Shown: positions 1 through 11,800 of the stretch, one piece after another
Numbering within the stretch: position 1 is the first letter of the stretch
Layout of the letters: every line of letters begins with the position of its first letter
From: Aldrovandia affinis
Taxonomy: Eukaryota; Chordata; Actinopteri; Notacanthiformes; Halosauridae
Length of the DNA stretch: 64,000 nucleotides
Assembly: GCA_029706075.1 (NCBI GenBank)
Contig: JAINUG010000487.1
Coordinates: 124,001 to 188,000 of the forward strand
Direction: 5' to 3'
Notes under the pieces: generated by a model
What the model was told of the DNA's origin: nothing
Seen by the model: only the letters and a program-made list of their open reading frames with translations
Database searches by the model: none
Position numbers and translations under genes: made by a program

Positions 1-115
1 TAATTATACGGTCTACTCCTTGGTCCTTTTCTGCGTATTATCAGCTAATATTTGTATCCAATATCCAATCCAATAATTGACCCACTGCGACCGACAATAG
101 TCCATTGCCCTTGAC
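1..115 (-). repeat. ERV leader copy 1, left part
   Basis: This stretch is nearly identical to 23580-23695. That second copy lies downstream, on the minus strand, of a primer-binding site and LTR, so I read both as untranslated leader of one endogenous retrovirus family. It contains one copy of a ~65-bp motif (TCAGCTAA, then AATCCAATAATTGACCCAC, then CCGACAATAG) that recurs through the leader. No coding frame is seen. The copy is interrupted at 116 by a hAT element and resumes at 1320. Confidence 0.7.
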
Positions 116-1319
116 CAGGGGTGGCCAACCAGTCAGAGACTAAGAGCCACATTTTTTTTTTACTGTGTTACCGCAAAGAGCCACATCATACACATGGGCA
201 CACATGAACATCACCCCATCCCTTCCTCTTTCTCACACACACACACACACATACAGACCTCTGCTCAGCCAGATTTATTGTAAATGTCACACATCAACAT
301 GATAATGACAGAAATGGACTCCTACAGTACTAAGACCACAGGCCAGTCATTTTCAACAATGAACATTGTGTGCACTGTCTCACACACACAAACTCTCAGT
401 TCAACCAAGTCCACAAACAAAAATATAATAATTTACAATAGCGTTTTTCTTTTACTATGCATGTTGCTTAGTGGGACTTCTGGCATTCCTTGCCTTGAAC
501 AATCCTCTTCAAATCTGGCTTGTATTCCGTTGTTGGAAGCAATTATTTCACATGGGTGTCATCAGAACAGATCTTTGCTTTGAACGTGTTTCAGGGTAGA
601 AAAAACAGACTCGCAGACGTATGTTGACCCAAACATTGACAGTATCTTAAGCGCAGCCCATTTGACATTGATTTCAACAACGTCACTGAGGCATTTTTTT
701 ACGAACTCCCCTTCATTGTATGGCTTTTTAGCCCGTGCAATGTTCCAAGCCAGTTGATACGATGCAAGCGTTACGGTCTCTGAGTGCTTCGTAAATTTTT
801 GGAAAAACTGTATCTGCTTTTCTGCCTGACTTTTCAAAGTGACCAACTTGTGCTTGCGAAGTTCAGTCCCTTTTGGAAATTCCTGGTCGATGTTAGCATG
901 GAGTGAGCTGAAGTGGCACTGAAGATTTGAAGCTTTGAAATGCGCTAATGACGCCTGACATATAAGGCAGAATGGCTTGCCATTACGTTCAACAAAAAAA
1001 TATAAACTCTCCCACTCTGTTAAAAACGTCCTGTGTTCATCTTCATATTTTCGTTTTGCTGTGCATTTTTTCCCTGCCATTTTGAGAGCGAACTTGACAC
1101 AAATTGTTTACTCAAATGATCTTGCTCCTACTGGGAAACTTTGCGGTATTTTCATCTCACGCACATGCGCGTTTGACGAAAATACCATATTGAACTCAAG
1201 CGAAGCGAACACGCACATTAAAAAAAACACAAACACAAACTTCGATATGAACGTAAGAGCCGCATGAAACCAGGCAAAGAGCCGCATGCGGCTCGGGAGC
1301 CGCGGGTTGGCCAGGCCTG
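116..1319 (-). mobile_element. hAT DNA transposon, internally deleted
   Basis: The left end CAGGGGTGGCCAACC and the inverted right end CAGGCCTGGCCAACC agree at 13 of 15 bases, and hAT elements commonly begin with this type of sequence. The flanking 8-mers CCCTTGAC (108-115) and CCCTAGAC (1320-1327) differ by one base, which fits the 8-bp target duplication of hAT elements. The same host sequence without the insertion is present near 23692, so both ends are confirmed inside the window. A short CA microsatellite lies at about 234-251. The subterminal parts carry 'gagccaca/gagccgcat' repeats. The only coding content is a deleted transposase on the minus strand. Confidence 0.85.
562..1080 (-). 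pseudogene. hAT transposase remnant (BED finger fused to C-terminal dimerisation region)
   Basis: The frame is open for 172 codons. Residues about 36-60 carry CLIC followed by a HFSSLH block, a BED-type zinc finger like that in GTF2IRD2/ZBED-family, hAT-derived proteins. The chain follows that family to about residue 138 (the LSDVVEIN block) and then jumps straight to a hAT C-terminal dimerisation signature, ILSMFGSTYVCESVFSTLK. The RNase H-like catalytic middle of a normal 500-600 aa transposase is missing, so this is an internal-deletion derivative that could at most bind DNA or dimerise. It fills most of the 116-1319 element and starts about 240 bp from the right end, as expected for the transposase of that element. 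Whether the open frame is still expressed cannot be judged. Confidence 0.8.
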
Positions 1320-2042
1320 CCCTAGACAATAACTTGATGGCCCTAAGGCGTAGCTAACACTAAAGCTACTGGAGTTACAGCATACGCAAAGCCTATGAAC
1401 ATATCTCTCTCCGCGGAGTTCCAACTAGACCTAGTTTTCCATGTTGTACAACAAGTAAAATATTCTCTTTTACAATGCGCAAGGTATTGCTTTGTATTGC
1501 TTGGAATATTTTACTTTCCCAGATATAACAGACGCCCACAATGACCTCTTTTCGACCTAACCTGCCCATTCGTTTCGCCTACCACATCACCAGATTTATG
1601 TGATCATTCGTATCCGAAGCTAAATATTTTAAATACCTAATCCCCAGACTGATCCACCGGTCCTACTATTACCATAGCTTGTTCCTTTAACCGTACTGTT
1701 CCCTCACATCAACGCTTACCAAGTCCTGATCAATAAGTTTATCAGCTAAGCATTCTCAATACCTAATCCAATAACTGATCCGCCTCTTCCGACTATAGCC
1801 ATAGCTAAACTTTCGTCGAAGTTGCTCTGTTATCGGTTAACCTCCTCAAACAGTTAGTATACTGTTTAAACAAACTATCTCCTGTGTCCCTGTAATTGTG
1901 GAACGCGAGACTCTCTGTTGCGTTACTCACCTTCACTGACGGGAACAGTCAAATGCCACTATAATGGGTTTTGAATAAGTTCCTACATCCCCCGTGGATG
2001 TGGTCTAGCATCCTAACTTGATACAAAATGTCTTCCTCCACA
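1320..2042 (-). repeat. ERV leader copy 1, right part, plus LTR-B remnant
   Basis: It continues the leader seen at 1-115 and matches 23695-24350. Two more copies of the ~65-bp leader motif lie at about 1616-1680 and 1741-1806. From about 1980 to 2042 the sequence jumps to the U3 end of LTR-B (GTGGATGTGGTCTAGCAT to TTCCTCCACA), so the primer-binding site and most of the LTR present in the other copy are deleted here. No gene is seen. Confidence 0.7.
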
Positions 2043-2072
2043 TAATAAACAAGAAATGTGTAAACTCTTACA

Positions 2073-2267
2073 GCTGGAATACCAGAAGAAAAGCTGCAGG
2101 TCGGGGACTGGGTACTGATTAAAGATCCAAGGCACAAGGCGTGGCATCAACCAAAGTGGAAAGTGCCATATCAGGTGCTACTAACAACTCCAACAGCAGT
2201 AAAGATTGCTCAGCGATCCACCTGGGTGCATCTGTCCCACTGTAAAAAGGTAACAAAGGGTGAGTAG
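2073..2267 (+). pseudogene. Retroviral integrase C-terminus (gamma/epsilon-like), 65-codon fragment
   Basis: Reading from 2073 to the TAG at 2265-2267 gives 64 residues of the integrase C-terminal DNA-binding domain. The blocks [20 protein letters not shown] and [12 protein letters not shown] are the SH3-like barrel at the end of pol in gammaretrovirus-like elements. The integrase core, reverse transcriptase and gag are absent, because the fragment starts just beyond the LTR-B remnant of a retrovirus in the opposite orientation. It ends shortly before an env-like region on the same strand, which is the normal pol-env order. It is a relic and not functional. Confidence 0.75.
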
Positions 2268-2580
2268 GTACCTAAAGAGTTGTGCTCAGAAGGGATAATT
2301 CCGGCTACAAAGGGAGGTGTGAAATATAGAACACACCTGTCTCAAAACCGGTGAAGCAAACAACCCTCTTACTGAGATTTAGACACAGCTATGGCGAACC
2401 TCCAGTGGCAGGCAGTGGGGTCTTTGACCATATTGATGATAATCACGGTAGTCGAGAACACCGATAAGAGGGAAGAGATTTGTAAAAGCACACGAATATG
2501 AAGGGGTTAATGACAAACCACCACATGCATATGCAACTAATGCATGGTGGCGGTATGTTAATCGCACAGCACATAGCATA

Positions 2581-3703
2581 AACAAGACCAACTGCTACGT
2601 ATGCACATATCTACCGGCATCATCCGTAGCACCAAGGGTGACTGTGGACCAACCCCCGGGAATTGGAATAAATGTGTCCTGGACTGTAACATGTGCCATA
2701 GGGCTCTCAACTCATACAGGAACACTTAAATACTTTGACCCAACCCACAAAATCACAACCAGGCTAACTGCTACGAATATAGTAACGGGAATAAATTGCA
2801 CTGATCTACAAGGTTTATTACAAACCTCACCACAAAATTTGATTATGCCCATTATGGTAGTACCATATACCCCACATAAGACCTTTGTAAATTGTGTACG
2901 AGGGAATGGAACAGTTCCGGTGGGGGACACATCCCAATGCAATGGGACAGTGTACTCCCGCTGTAAGAATAGAACCACTGGAAACGCCCTTAAATGGGAC
3001 AAGGTGTTCCACGTTAGCGCCTACAGAAAACGGCACTAGGGCAGTGGATGGGTGGTACTGGCTTTGCGGACACAATGTGTACATAGCTCTGCCTAAGAAG
3101 TGGCACGGAACTTGTGCATATGTGATGCTGACTGACCATACATGGGTAATAAGTGCTGAAACACAATGTCGTGCAAAAAGATCTTTAGAGGATAAGCATG
3201 ATGCAATATGGGGAAGTAATGTTCCAAAAGATCACAAACTTTGGAGTACAGGGAACAAAGTGGTGTTTTTTTCCCCAAATAGGGGTGGGCAAATTAATGT
3301 TAAGGGTAGAGACAATAAACTACCGCCTGAGTGCATTGATACATTTTACACTGAATGCAACCGAAAGTGAAAAAACGAGTTAACTGCACACAGATTAATG
3401 ACAATTCAAAATCGTATGGTCCTGGACCTCATGACTGCCTCCAAGGGAGGAATATGCCACATAATTGGAATTGCGTGTTGTACCTACATACCTGATAACG
3501 ATGCGGATGGTAAAACCATAGATCAAGCTATGGAAGGTCTTAAGAAATTAGCTCTGGCCCAACAAAAATACCTAGTGACTGATGAGTATGACAACCTAGA
3601 TTCTGAAGAAGGACAATCTGACTCTGGGAATGAAGAGATAATTGATCCTCCAGATTATGACGATACTGCCATGGCCTTGCAAAACTTGTTTAAAGATGTT
3701 TAA
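2581..3703 (+). pseudogene. Endogenous retroviral envelope, frame-broken
   Basis: The pieces are in order but lie in different frames. The surface-subunit part (2581-3039) has a CYVC motif and many N-glycosylation sites. The next part (about 3010-3270) holds a late surface-subunit block (YWLCGH) and a furin-type RAKRS cleavage site. The transmembrane-subunit part includes the immunosuppressive-type region LDLMTASKGG with the covalent-type CX6CC motif (near 3450-3480). Frame changes fall near 2960-3040, near 3268 and around 3385, so no continuous envelope protein is encoded. The last open part (3398-3703) ends in an acidic tail with no hydrophobic membrane anchor, which also suggests a deletion. 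The CX6CC type and its place after an integrase tail put it with gamma-like fish ERV envelopes. Confidence 0.75.
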
Positions 3704-3852
3704 GCTTCTGCATTAAAATAAACTTGCTATGCTGTTCAAAATGTGAAATGGTGGCTGCGGTGGTCTCCAGCCTAAACACTATACTATAGAATGGCTGGGG
3801 ATAGATGTTAGAAGAGATTCTAAATGTTTTATGACTATATGGGATAAAATCA

Positions 3853-4218
3853 TAAAAAGGAGGGATTGATAGAGAAATTCTGTGTTTGGGAATTGTTTTT
3901 GAGTCACTTCTCAGGTAATGAAGGTGTGGAGCTCTGCCAAAAGAGATAGGCAGCAAGCTGTTTAGTAGCTGGCCGCCACAGTCTCAAGGGCAGTGTGCCT
4001 GCACAAAAGATTAGACTCGTACGAGGTTCTCCCAGAGATGGGGAAAATAACTGTCTTGTGACTGTTATATGGGCGAGGCTAATGCATCTGACATGGAAGT
4101 ATTGTGTATAAGAAGATGAAATCTGCAGGAAAAGAGTTGTTCTTTGTCTGACAGGGAGGCATTGAACCCTGAATGCATTGGGTTAAATAAACTCTCTGTG
4201 TTTATTTTCTATTTGTCA
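3853..4218 (+). repeat. Candidate LTR with polypurine tract, plus orientation
   Basis: A purine-rich tract (AAAAAGGAGGGA, ~3853-3865) is followed by TG at 3867. A TATA-like GTATAAG lies near 4103, AATAAA at 4186-4191, and a CA end at about 4218. This would be the 3' LTR of the env-bearing element, 352 bp long. The next bases, TTTGGTGC, resemble the start of a primer-binding site, which would suit a 5' LTR instead, so the exact identity is open. No second copy was found in the window. Confidence 0.45.
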
Positions 4219-4346
4219 TTTGGTGCAAGTATTCTTCTTTTAAGAGTATCCTCTTTTAAGGTATTCTGAATTTGTGAACCTAACAGTATATGCGCACACC
4301 TGCGTATATATGTATAAATAGATGCATATGTACAAGTGTGTGTGTA

Positions 4347-4349
<3 letters not shown>

Positions 4350-4384
<35 letters not shown>
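4350..4384. repeat. (TG)n microsatellite
   Basis: A run of TG dinucleotides with one interruption, lying directly against the target duplication of the hAT MITE at 4392. Confidence 0.9.
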
Positions 4385-4387
<3 letters not shown>

Positions 4388-4391
4388 GTAT

Positions 4392-4731
4392 TAGGGGTGT
4401 AACGATACGTTTTAACAGCAACTGATTCAATTATGATTCTTGAGGCAACGATTCAATGTATCATGAAATCTCTCATTTGACCATGATTCGATAGATGATA
4501 CCATGATTCATAGAAAAATATTCCCCCCCAAAAAGTTAAATATACAAATTTGACCAGGAGACTCTAGAGTGACTCTATCAGGAACTCCAGCAGATTGGGG
4601 ATCAGAATTAAAAATGGATTGTCTATCAGGTTTGAGATTAGCCATATTTTATTTTGGCCAAAACTGGACACATTAAAATTGCAATTCTAGCATTCCAAAT
4701 CGCGATGCATCAATGCATTGTTACAGCCCTA
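4392..4731. mobile_element. hAT-type MITE, 340 bp
   Basis: The ends TAGGGGTGTAACGAT and (inverted) TAGGGCTGTAACAAT match at 13 of 15 positions. The flanks GTAAGTAT (4384-4391) and GTAAGCAT (4732-4739) are an 8-bp duplication with one mismatch. The body is AT-rich, with repeated 'gattcaat/gatgcatc' blocks and no coding frame, as expected of a non-autonomous hAT copy mobilised in trans. Confidence 0.8.
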
Positions 4732-4739
4732 GTAAGCAT

Positions 4740-4869
4740 AACAATGTGTATGCACAAATGTGAATGTATATGGGTGTGAGTGTGTGTGTTTGTATTTGCA
4801 TGCACAGTGGTGCTGAGTGTGTGTGTGCATGTATATGTGGGTGTTTGTTTATGTATGCGTGCATGTATG
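4740..4869. other. TG-rich low-complexity spacer
   Basis: TGTGTG- and TGTATG-rich sequence between the MITE and the LINE; no gene seen. Confidence 0.6.
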
Positions 4870-7330
4870 TATCCTCCATTAAGGATTGTGGTGGCAATAT
4901 GAGTCAGGAAAGACCATCAATATATGTCCACAAAAGGGACCATATCCTCCAGAATGTGTCAGTTTTCTGGTGGATATCATACATTAGTCTTTCCAAGGGG
5001 AAGACATTAGATATCTGAGTGTGCCACATTTTGAGTGATGGTACCTCAGGAACAGCCCATAATGTTAGTATACATTTATTTGCTATGGAGTATGGAGAAT
5101 AAACGTTTTATATCTTTGTCTAGTGTTAATCCGGACTTGCTATTCAAACGGCATAAGTGCGATAACATCTTAAATCTTAGGTCAAGAATATTTTCAATTA
5201 CGGAATGTATATTGTTCCAGAATAGCTGGATTTTGTCACATTCCCCAAAAAGGTGAATAAAGGTGCCCTTCTGGGATTGACACTTGGGACATTAGTCTGA
5301 TGTATCTGGGTATGTTTTATGTAGGCAAATTGGCTCTTGCTTAAAATTAAGCTCTTGCATGTTAATAGAAGTACATTTAGGGTACAACCCTTAACAAATT
5401 GACACCCAATCCTCCTCATCAAACTTGCGTTCCAAGTCTTTTTCCCAAATCCGTTTCAAGCTTGTGTGGGATGATGTACAATTATTAGAAAGAATAGTGT
5501 ACATTTTAGATGTAGTTCCCTTAAGACCAGCAGATGTTGTAACGAATGTTTCCAATTCTGTTATATTTAGTCAAAGTCTGTTTTTGATAATGAGAGACTT
5601 GATGAAGTGTCGTAGTTGGAGAAATTTATAAAAATCTGTTCTAGGTATATCATATTCAGTTTGAATCTGTTTAAATGTTTTAAGGTTTCCTGGGCAAAGA
5701 GACGTGAAAGATCCAATATTCCCTTCTTACTCCATTCCAAGAGTCCCATGCTTTTCAGTTGTGGGGGGAAATCAGGATTGGGGCCGATGGTGAAAACAGA
5801 GATAAACCCATAGGTATCTTGAGATATAGTTTCATATCTTTCCAAGCTAGGAGAGTGTTATTTACAACAAAGTTGTCTGTGATGCACCGTGTCTGTTTTA
5901 TATTGTTGATAAATGGTAAGGACCGTAGTGATAGTGGGTGGCAGGATGTAGATTAAATATTGACCCAAAGAGTCTTTCCTGTCCAAGTACCAGCTAATCA
6001 TATGTCTCAGTTGAGCAGACCAGTAATACATTTGGAAATTTGGCACATCGACACCCCCCTTTATTTTAGGTTTCAATAATTGAGTAAATTCAATTCTTGT
6101 TTTTTTTTATTCCAAATGAATTTAGATAAAGATTTGTTCAAAAAAGTAGATGGTAGATGGCAAGGAAGAGACTGAAATAGATAAAGTAAGCGTGGTAGGA
6201 TGTTCATCATTATCACTTTAATCCTCACAAAAAAGGAGATTGGGAGAGAACACCAATTGATTAGATCAAGCTTAATTTTCTTAATTAAGGGATGATAAGT
6301 TTTACTGAAAAGATTTCCTAAATCTGGTGCAACAAATATACCCAAATATTTAAAAGCCCACCTCAACTAGATGTAGTGCCATAGATTTAGCTAAATTGAT
6401 TTTATAACCTGAAAGCAAGCCATATTCCTCATTGCTTCAGTCAGAGGTTCTATTACCAGGGCAAATAAAAGGGGTGAGAGAGGGCATCCCTGCCTTGTGC
6501 AACTTTTGATCTTAAATGTATTAGAAGAGAGGCCATTTGTGGCTACTACAGCTTGAGGTTTGGAGTACAACAGTTTGACAAGGTTTATTCAATTTGATCC
6601 CAAATTAAATTTCTGAAGAGTGGCGAAAAGGAACTGCCACTCCACCATGTCAAAAGCCTTTTCGGTATCTAGAGAGACAATTAATGCAGGGACTTTCTTT
6701 CGATCAATTGAGTCTATGATGTTGAAAAGACAACACAGATTATCAGAACCATATCAGGATTTTACAAACCCTGTTTGATCATGTTTTTTGTTTGGGAGTA
6801 TTTTCTCCAGGCAAGAATTTTGGCCAAGATTTTACAGTCAGATGGGCTGATGGGCCTCTATTATGCGCAGTCAAGAGGATCTTTTCACTTTTTAAAATTA
6901 GGCAAATAGAGGCCATGTTCCATGTCTCAGGGATGGAGCCTTGATCGAATAGATCCTGTAATACTGGCATTAACATAGGTTGGATGTTCGGCCAGAATTT
7001 GTTATAGAACTCAGGTGGGTATCCGTCAAGTCCAGGTGACTTATTGGAGGGCATCAGCTGAATTGCTGTTGAGAGATAGGTGCATTATGAATAACTCTTT
7101 CAGCTTCTGATATAACTGGGAGAGCTATCTTATCTAAATAGGCTGTTATATCATTGGTTGAGGCTGTGTTTTGAGATTTATAAAGACATTCATAAAAAGT
7201 CTCGAAATATTTGTTAATATGTTTGGGATCGTATGTGTTAGTGCCATCTGGCATTATTACTGATTTGATAGAACGTTCATTCTGTTCTTTTTTTATTTTA
7301 TGGGATAGGAGTTTACTTGATTTATTGCCA
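4870..7330 (-). pseudogene. L1-clade LINE ORF2 remnant
   Basis: Minus-strand frames read in ORF2 order. The start of the reverse transcriptase is at 7054-6780 (PSNKSPGLDGYPPEFY). The central RT follows at about 6780-6420, with VSLDTEKAFD, and then TRQGCPLSPLLFAL. The thumb is at 6366-6076 (FKYLGIF, LPRLLYLFQSLP). The C-terminal region ends near 4870 and has the KCQSQKGTFIHLFGEC knuckle. The endonuclease is missing, so the copy is 5'-truncated as is usual for L1. Frames are broken at several points. The sequence runs from the LTEAMRN block almost directly into GYKINLAKS, so the segment that should hold the YADD catalytic motif is deleted. An intact ORF2 is about 1,200 aa; this relic covers about two thirds. 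Confidence 0.85.
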
Positions 7331-7439
7331 AATTCGTAGTGTTTTTGCTTTTAGAGGAGCAATAGTTTTTTATATGATTTGTAAGATCCAGTTTTTTTTT
7401 TGCCTTACAAAGTGATGCCCAATTGGACTGACTTACATT

Positions 7440-7939
7440 GACATTTTAAGCAATTAGCAGACGCTCTTATCCAGAGCGACTTACAAGATGTGCATTAATA
7501 CATGGTAGGAACAATCATAGTTAGCGCACGAGATCAGTGCAGTAATACAGCAATAGACATCATTGCAGGCATCTGCGTACCAAACCTGTAACACTGGGAA
7601 GGAAAAGGTTAGTTGTGTTTTATTTGTTTAATTTTTTTTTTGGACTATAGTGTTGTATGGTGTAGAACAACTAAACAGGGGTGACAACAAATTAGCTAGA
7701 TGGACCGAGTTCAGTGGTAGTGGAGTCTGAAGAGGTGGGTTTTGAGTCTCTTGCGGAAGATTGCAAGTGATTCCGCGGTCCTGACCGATTGCGGAAGGTC
7801 TTCCACCAGCGATAGAGAAGAGGCGAGACCGCGAGGAGCGGCTGCCAGGCGCCCGGAGGGAAGGGGCAGTCAGTTTGCCAGAGGAGGCGGAGTGGAGGGT
7901 GTAGCATTCCCAGCTAGAATGATGGTCGCTCTCAAGAAC
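7440..7939 (-). mobile_element. L2-clade LINE 3' end
   Basis: It is the reverse complement of a sequence also found at 58085-58620. The minus strand has a piece of ORF2 C-terminus (7907-7692, broken) and then a 3' UTR ending in AGTCGCTCTGGATAAGAG and CGTCTGCTAATTG. This tail is a hallmark of teleost L2-type LINEs and of the SINEs that borrow their machinery. The copy is heavily 5'-truncated and does not encode a protein. It abuts the LTR of the BEL element at 7940. Confidence 0.7.
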
Positions 7940-8625
7940 TGATGGTTTATGCCATTTTTTATTTATGCATTTTCTTCAAACACACCGTGCATTCTCCTTC
8001 ATAAACGCACCGTAATTTTTCGTCATAAACACACCGTAAGAGCTAAACAAAGCAAAATAAAAAATATGTTGTCCCAATTTGTACAACACAGCTTATAAAC
8101 AATATATATATATTAAAATCTCAGTGTAGACAGCTCACTAATGAAGCATGATATTACTCAATATTAGCTAATACAAACAAGAGAGCTAGTTAGGTTACAG
8201 ATAACATTACACTGCTAATGTCCGGAGGCTAGTTAAAACCAATTAGCTTAACACAGAAACATTCTTTGGTACACATTCAACTGAATTACAAACAATTCTC
8301 AAAATAGACCATAAGAACAAATACCTTGTCTGACGTCCAGCTTGGTGCTAGAATGAGTTTAAAGTAGCTTAGAAAACAAAATTTCCTTTTCTTTTCTGAA
8401 TCGATTAGTTTTATGTCTTTCACCATTATCAATTTTCCCTCCTCTTACGCAGGCTTCCCTACATGCCGTGCACAATACAGATTTAGCCATTGAAGGCTGT
8501 CGGAAAAAAAATTACGGCAGAAACCATATTTTAAAACCAAAATACAGCATATTGAAACCCAAATACAAAGATCAGAAATACAAATTATACATCTGACATA
8601 CTTTCTTTAAAGGGGGTCATTTACA
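7940..8625 (-). repeat. Candidate 3' LTR of BEL/Pao element
   Basis: Downstream of the BEL pol stop on the minus strand a purine-rich GGTGGGAG precedes TGTAAATGACC at 8625. The sequence runs 686 bp to an ATCA end at 7940, with AATAAA near its end (about 7960). A donor-like AAGGTATTTG lies inside. The opposite LTR is not in the window, so the borders rest on TG/CA and the polypurine tract only. Confidence 0.5.
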
Positions 8626-8815
8626 CTCCCACCAAATCATGAGTGCTTATAGACAATTTATGGCAAACATGGCACGAATGATTTCTAAACCTGAGATGAC
8701 CAATGACCAATGACATAAATAGAGTATCAGAAGAGTATGAATCATAACACCTCATGAACAGTATCAGAAAACATTTTTACAGGTAGGATGCAAAGTGTGT
8801 GTTGGTAAGAACATC

Positions 8816-11800
8816 TTAATCAGTCTCTAGCAGCAAGACCAGCTTCTGAACTGGGCGTTCTAACACTGATGGCTTGATGAGACGCTCGCCTTTCTTGCCT
8901 AGCTTCCTATCACCAAGACATAATTTGACTCTCCTAACCAGTCCATCTTTATCAACAGTGGTCTCTGAGACTCTACCCAACCGCCATTCGTTCCTAGGCA
9001 GATCATCGTTTCTCATCATCACTATGTCGCCGACTTGCAAGTTTCTCCTTGGGATGTGCCAGCGTTGCCTGATGGCAATGTTGGTTAGGTACTCCTTCCA
9101 CCAGTGGCTCCAAAACTGCTCTGCTAGATATTGGACATGCCGCCACCTTTTATTAGCATACATGTCTTCCCTAATGAACTTGCCTGGTGGAGGTAGAGCT
9201 GTAGTGGATTTCATCGTAAGCAGTTGATTAGGGGTGAGTGGCTCAAGACTGTTGGGATCATTGAGATTGTCAACAGTGAGCGGGTGACTGTTTACTATTG
9301 CCATTGCTTCATAGAAGAAGGCTCATAGAGAAGCATCATCTAGTCTACCAGAAGAGAGCGAGAGTGTGGAGCTAAGGATACCCCTCACAGTCCTGATCTG
9401 CCGCTCCCATATGCCGCCAACGTGACTTGAATAGGGGGCATTCGTATGGAAGTCACACGAGAAACGAGAAACGCAACCAGCCTGTCCATGTCAGCTTCCT
9501 TGAGAGCTTCCTTCAGTTCGTTTTTGGCTCCCACAAAGTTGCTTCCTTGGTCAGATTTAATCTGACGAACTGCACCACGTATAGCAATGAAGCAGCGGAG
9601 ACCATTTATAAAGGCGTCCGTTGACTTGTCATCCAACATTTCAACATGAACCGCCCAAGAGCAGAAGCAGTTGAAGAGAAGACCATATCGTTTGTGCACC
9701 TTCCGTCCTTGTTTAATGAGAAATGGACCAAAACAGTCCATACCGCAGTATGTAAATGGTAGTGATGGATCCACATGCTCTGGAAGGAGGTCAGCCATCC
9801 TTTGCTCCTCTGAGGGCCTACTGAGCTTTCTGCAAGTCACACACTGGCGAATATGAGAAGCTATGGCCCGACCAATCCCTGGGATCCAGTAGCTATTCGA
9901 CCTGATCTCATTTATGGTGAGGCCTTTGCCTTGATGTTTGACCTTTTCATGGTAGTGAGCGATTATCATTTTCATGATGTGGTGTTCCTTGGGAATGATT
10001 GCAGGGTGTTTGACTGAGTTAGGAAGATTTGAGTCACAGAGTCTTCCTCCCACCTTGAGCACACCATCTTCGTCCAGGAAGGCATTGAGGCGGTACAACT
10101 CATTACGAAGTGGCAGCTGAGTTCCTTTCCTTAGTAGCTTTAGATCTTCTTGATATACCTGCACTTGCACGTCTTTGATTATGACACGCTCTGCGTTCTC
10201 CCGTTCCATTACCGTGGAGAGACCATTTGATCTGTCTTTGCTGATTCGTCGAAGAATACATGCTACAGCTTGAGTAGTCCGAGACCAAGACGAGAGGTTA
10301 GACAGGCGATCTGCAAGGTTAACTTGCTCTGTAGTTCTCGTGTTCAGTGTCTGAGCCCTAACTTCTGGGTCTCCTATTGGCAGCTCTGGGACCACGTCTT
10401 CTGGTAGGAATAGTTCCCTTTTCCATAAAAACTTGGGTCCTGTGAACCAATCAGATGCCAGTAGTTCATTGACGGTTAGGCCTCTGGAAGCATGATCTGC
10501 AGGGTTCTCGTCAGTTGGGACGTATCTCCACTGCTGAGGAGTTGTGCCGAGATGTATCTTCTATACCCGGTTGGCAACGAATGTGTGAAATTGTCGTGCC
10601 TCGTTGTTAATGTACCCTAGAACTACTTTGGAGTCGGTCCAAAATAACTCTTCCAAGTCAGCATATCCAAGCTCCTCTTTGAGCATATTGCTTGTTTTTA
10701 CTGAGACAACTGCAGCTGTTAGTTCTAATCTGTGAATGGTTGTGACCTTTGTGGGAGAGACACATGATTTTGCCATGACTAGGGTACAGTGAATGTCTCC
10801 ATCTTCATTTTTGAGTCTCAGATATGAACACTGTCCGTAGCCACCCATGCTTGCATCAGAGAAATGATGAAGCTCTCGTTTTATAACCTTTACGAAGTCA
10901 GCAGGGGCATAACTACGGGTTATATTCACCTTCTCCATGTTGGCGAGATCCCTTTTCCAACATTCCCACCTTGGTTGAAGTTCATCAGTCAGAGGGTCAT
11001 CCTAACCGGTGCCCTGCCTGCACATTTCCTGCAGTACTATTTTTCTGTTGAGTAGGAATGGAGCTACAAACCCTAAGGGGTCATACAAAGAGGCAACTCT
11101 GGATAGTATATCATGACGCGTTGCAGGTTGGTCCTTGAGATTGACATTGAACTCAAAGCAGTCAGACTCTATGTGCCATTGGATCCCTAGTGCTCTTTCT
11201 GATGCCAGATCATCAAAGGCAAGGTTAAGATCCTTGATGTTGGATGCACGTTCAGATGACGGTATGCTTTCTAAGACAGCTCTGTCATTGGACACAAACT
11301 TGTGTAGTTGAAGACCACCCATAGCACACAAAGTTCTCGAGCTTCTTGTGCGAGCTGAATGGCTTGTTCCGTACTGTCTATGCTCGTGACCCCGTCATTG
11401 ACGTAAAAGTCTCTCATAATGAACTGTGACCCTAGAGGGTATAGGTCTCTGTTCTCCTTGGCTAGATGTTTCAGCCTGTAATTTGCGCAACCAGGAGATG
11501 AGCCTGCACCGAAGAGATGCACTTTCATTTGAAACTCTTGAGGCTGTGCACTAAGGTCTCCTTTCTTCCACCAAAGGAAGCACAGATAGTCTTGGTCAAT
11601 TTCACACACATGGAATTGATTAAACATCTTCTCAATATCACACATTAATGCAGTAGTGTGTTGACGAAAACGGATGAGAACGCCGTTCAGATTGTTCGTC
11701 AAATCAGGCCCTGTGAGCAGATGGTCGTTCAAACTGGTTCCCTGGTACTTGGCAGAACATTCAAATACCACACGCAGTTTATCTGGCTTTTTAGCATGGT

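Noticed and set aside
8874-9227. 117-codon plus-strand frame
   Set aside because: Antisense of the BEL integrase C-terminal domain.
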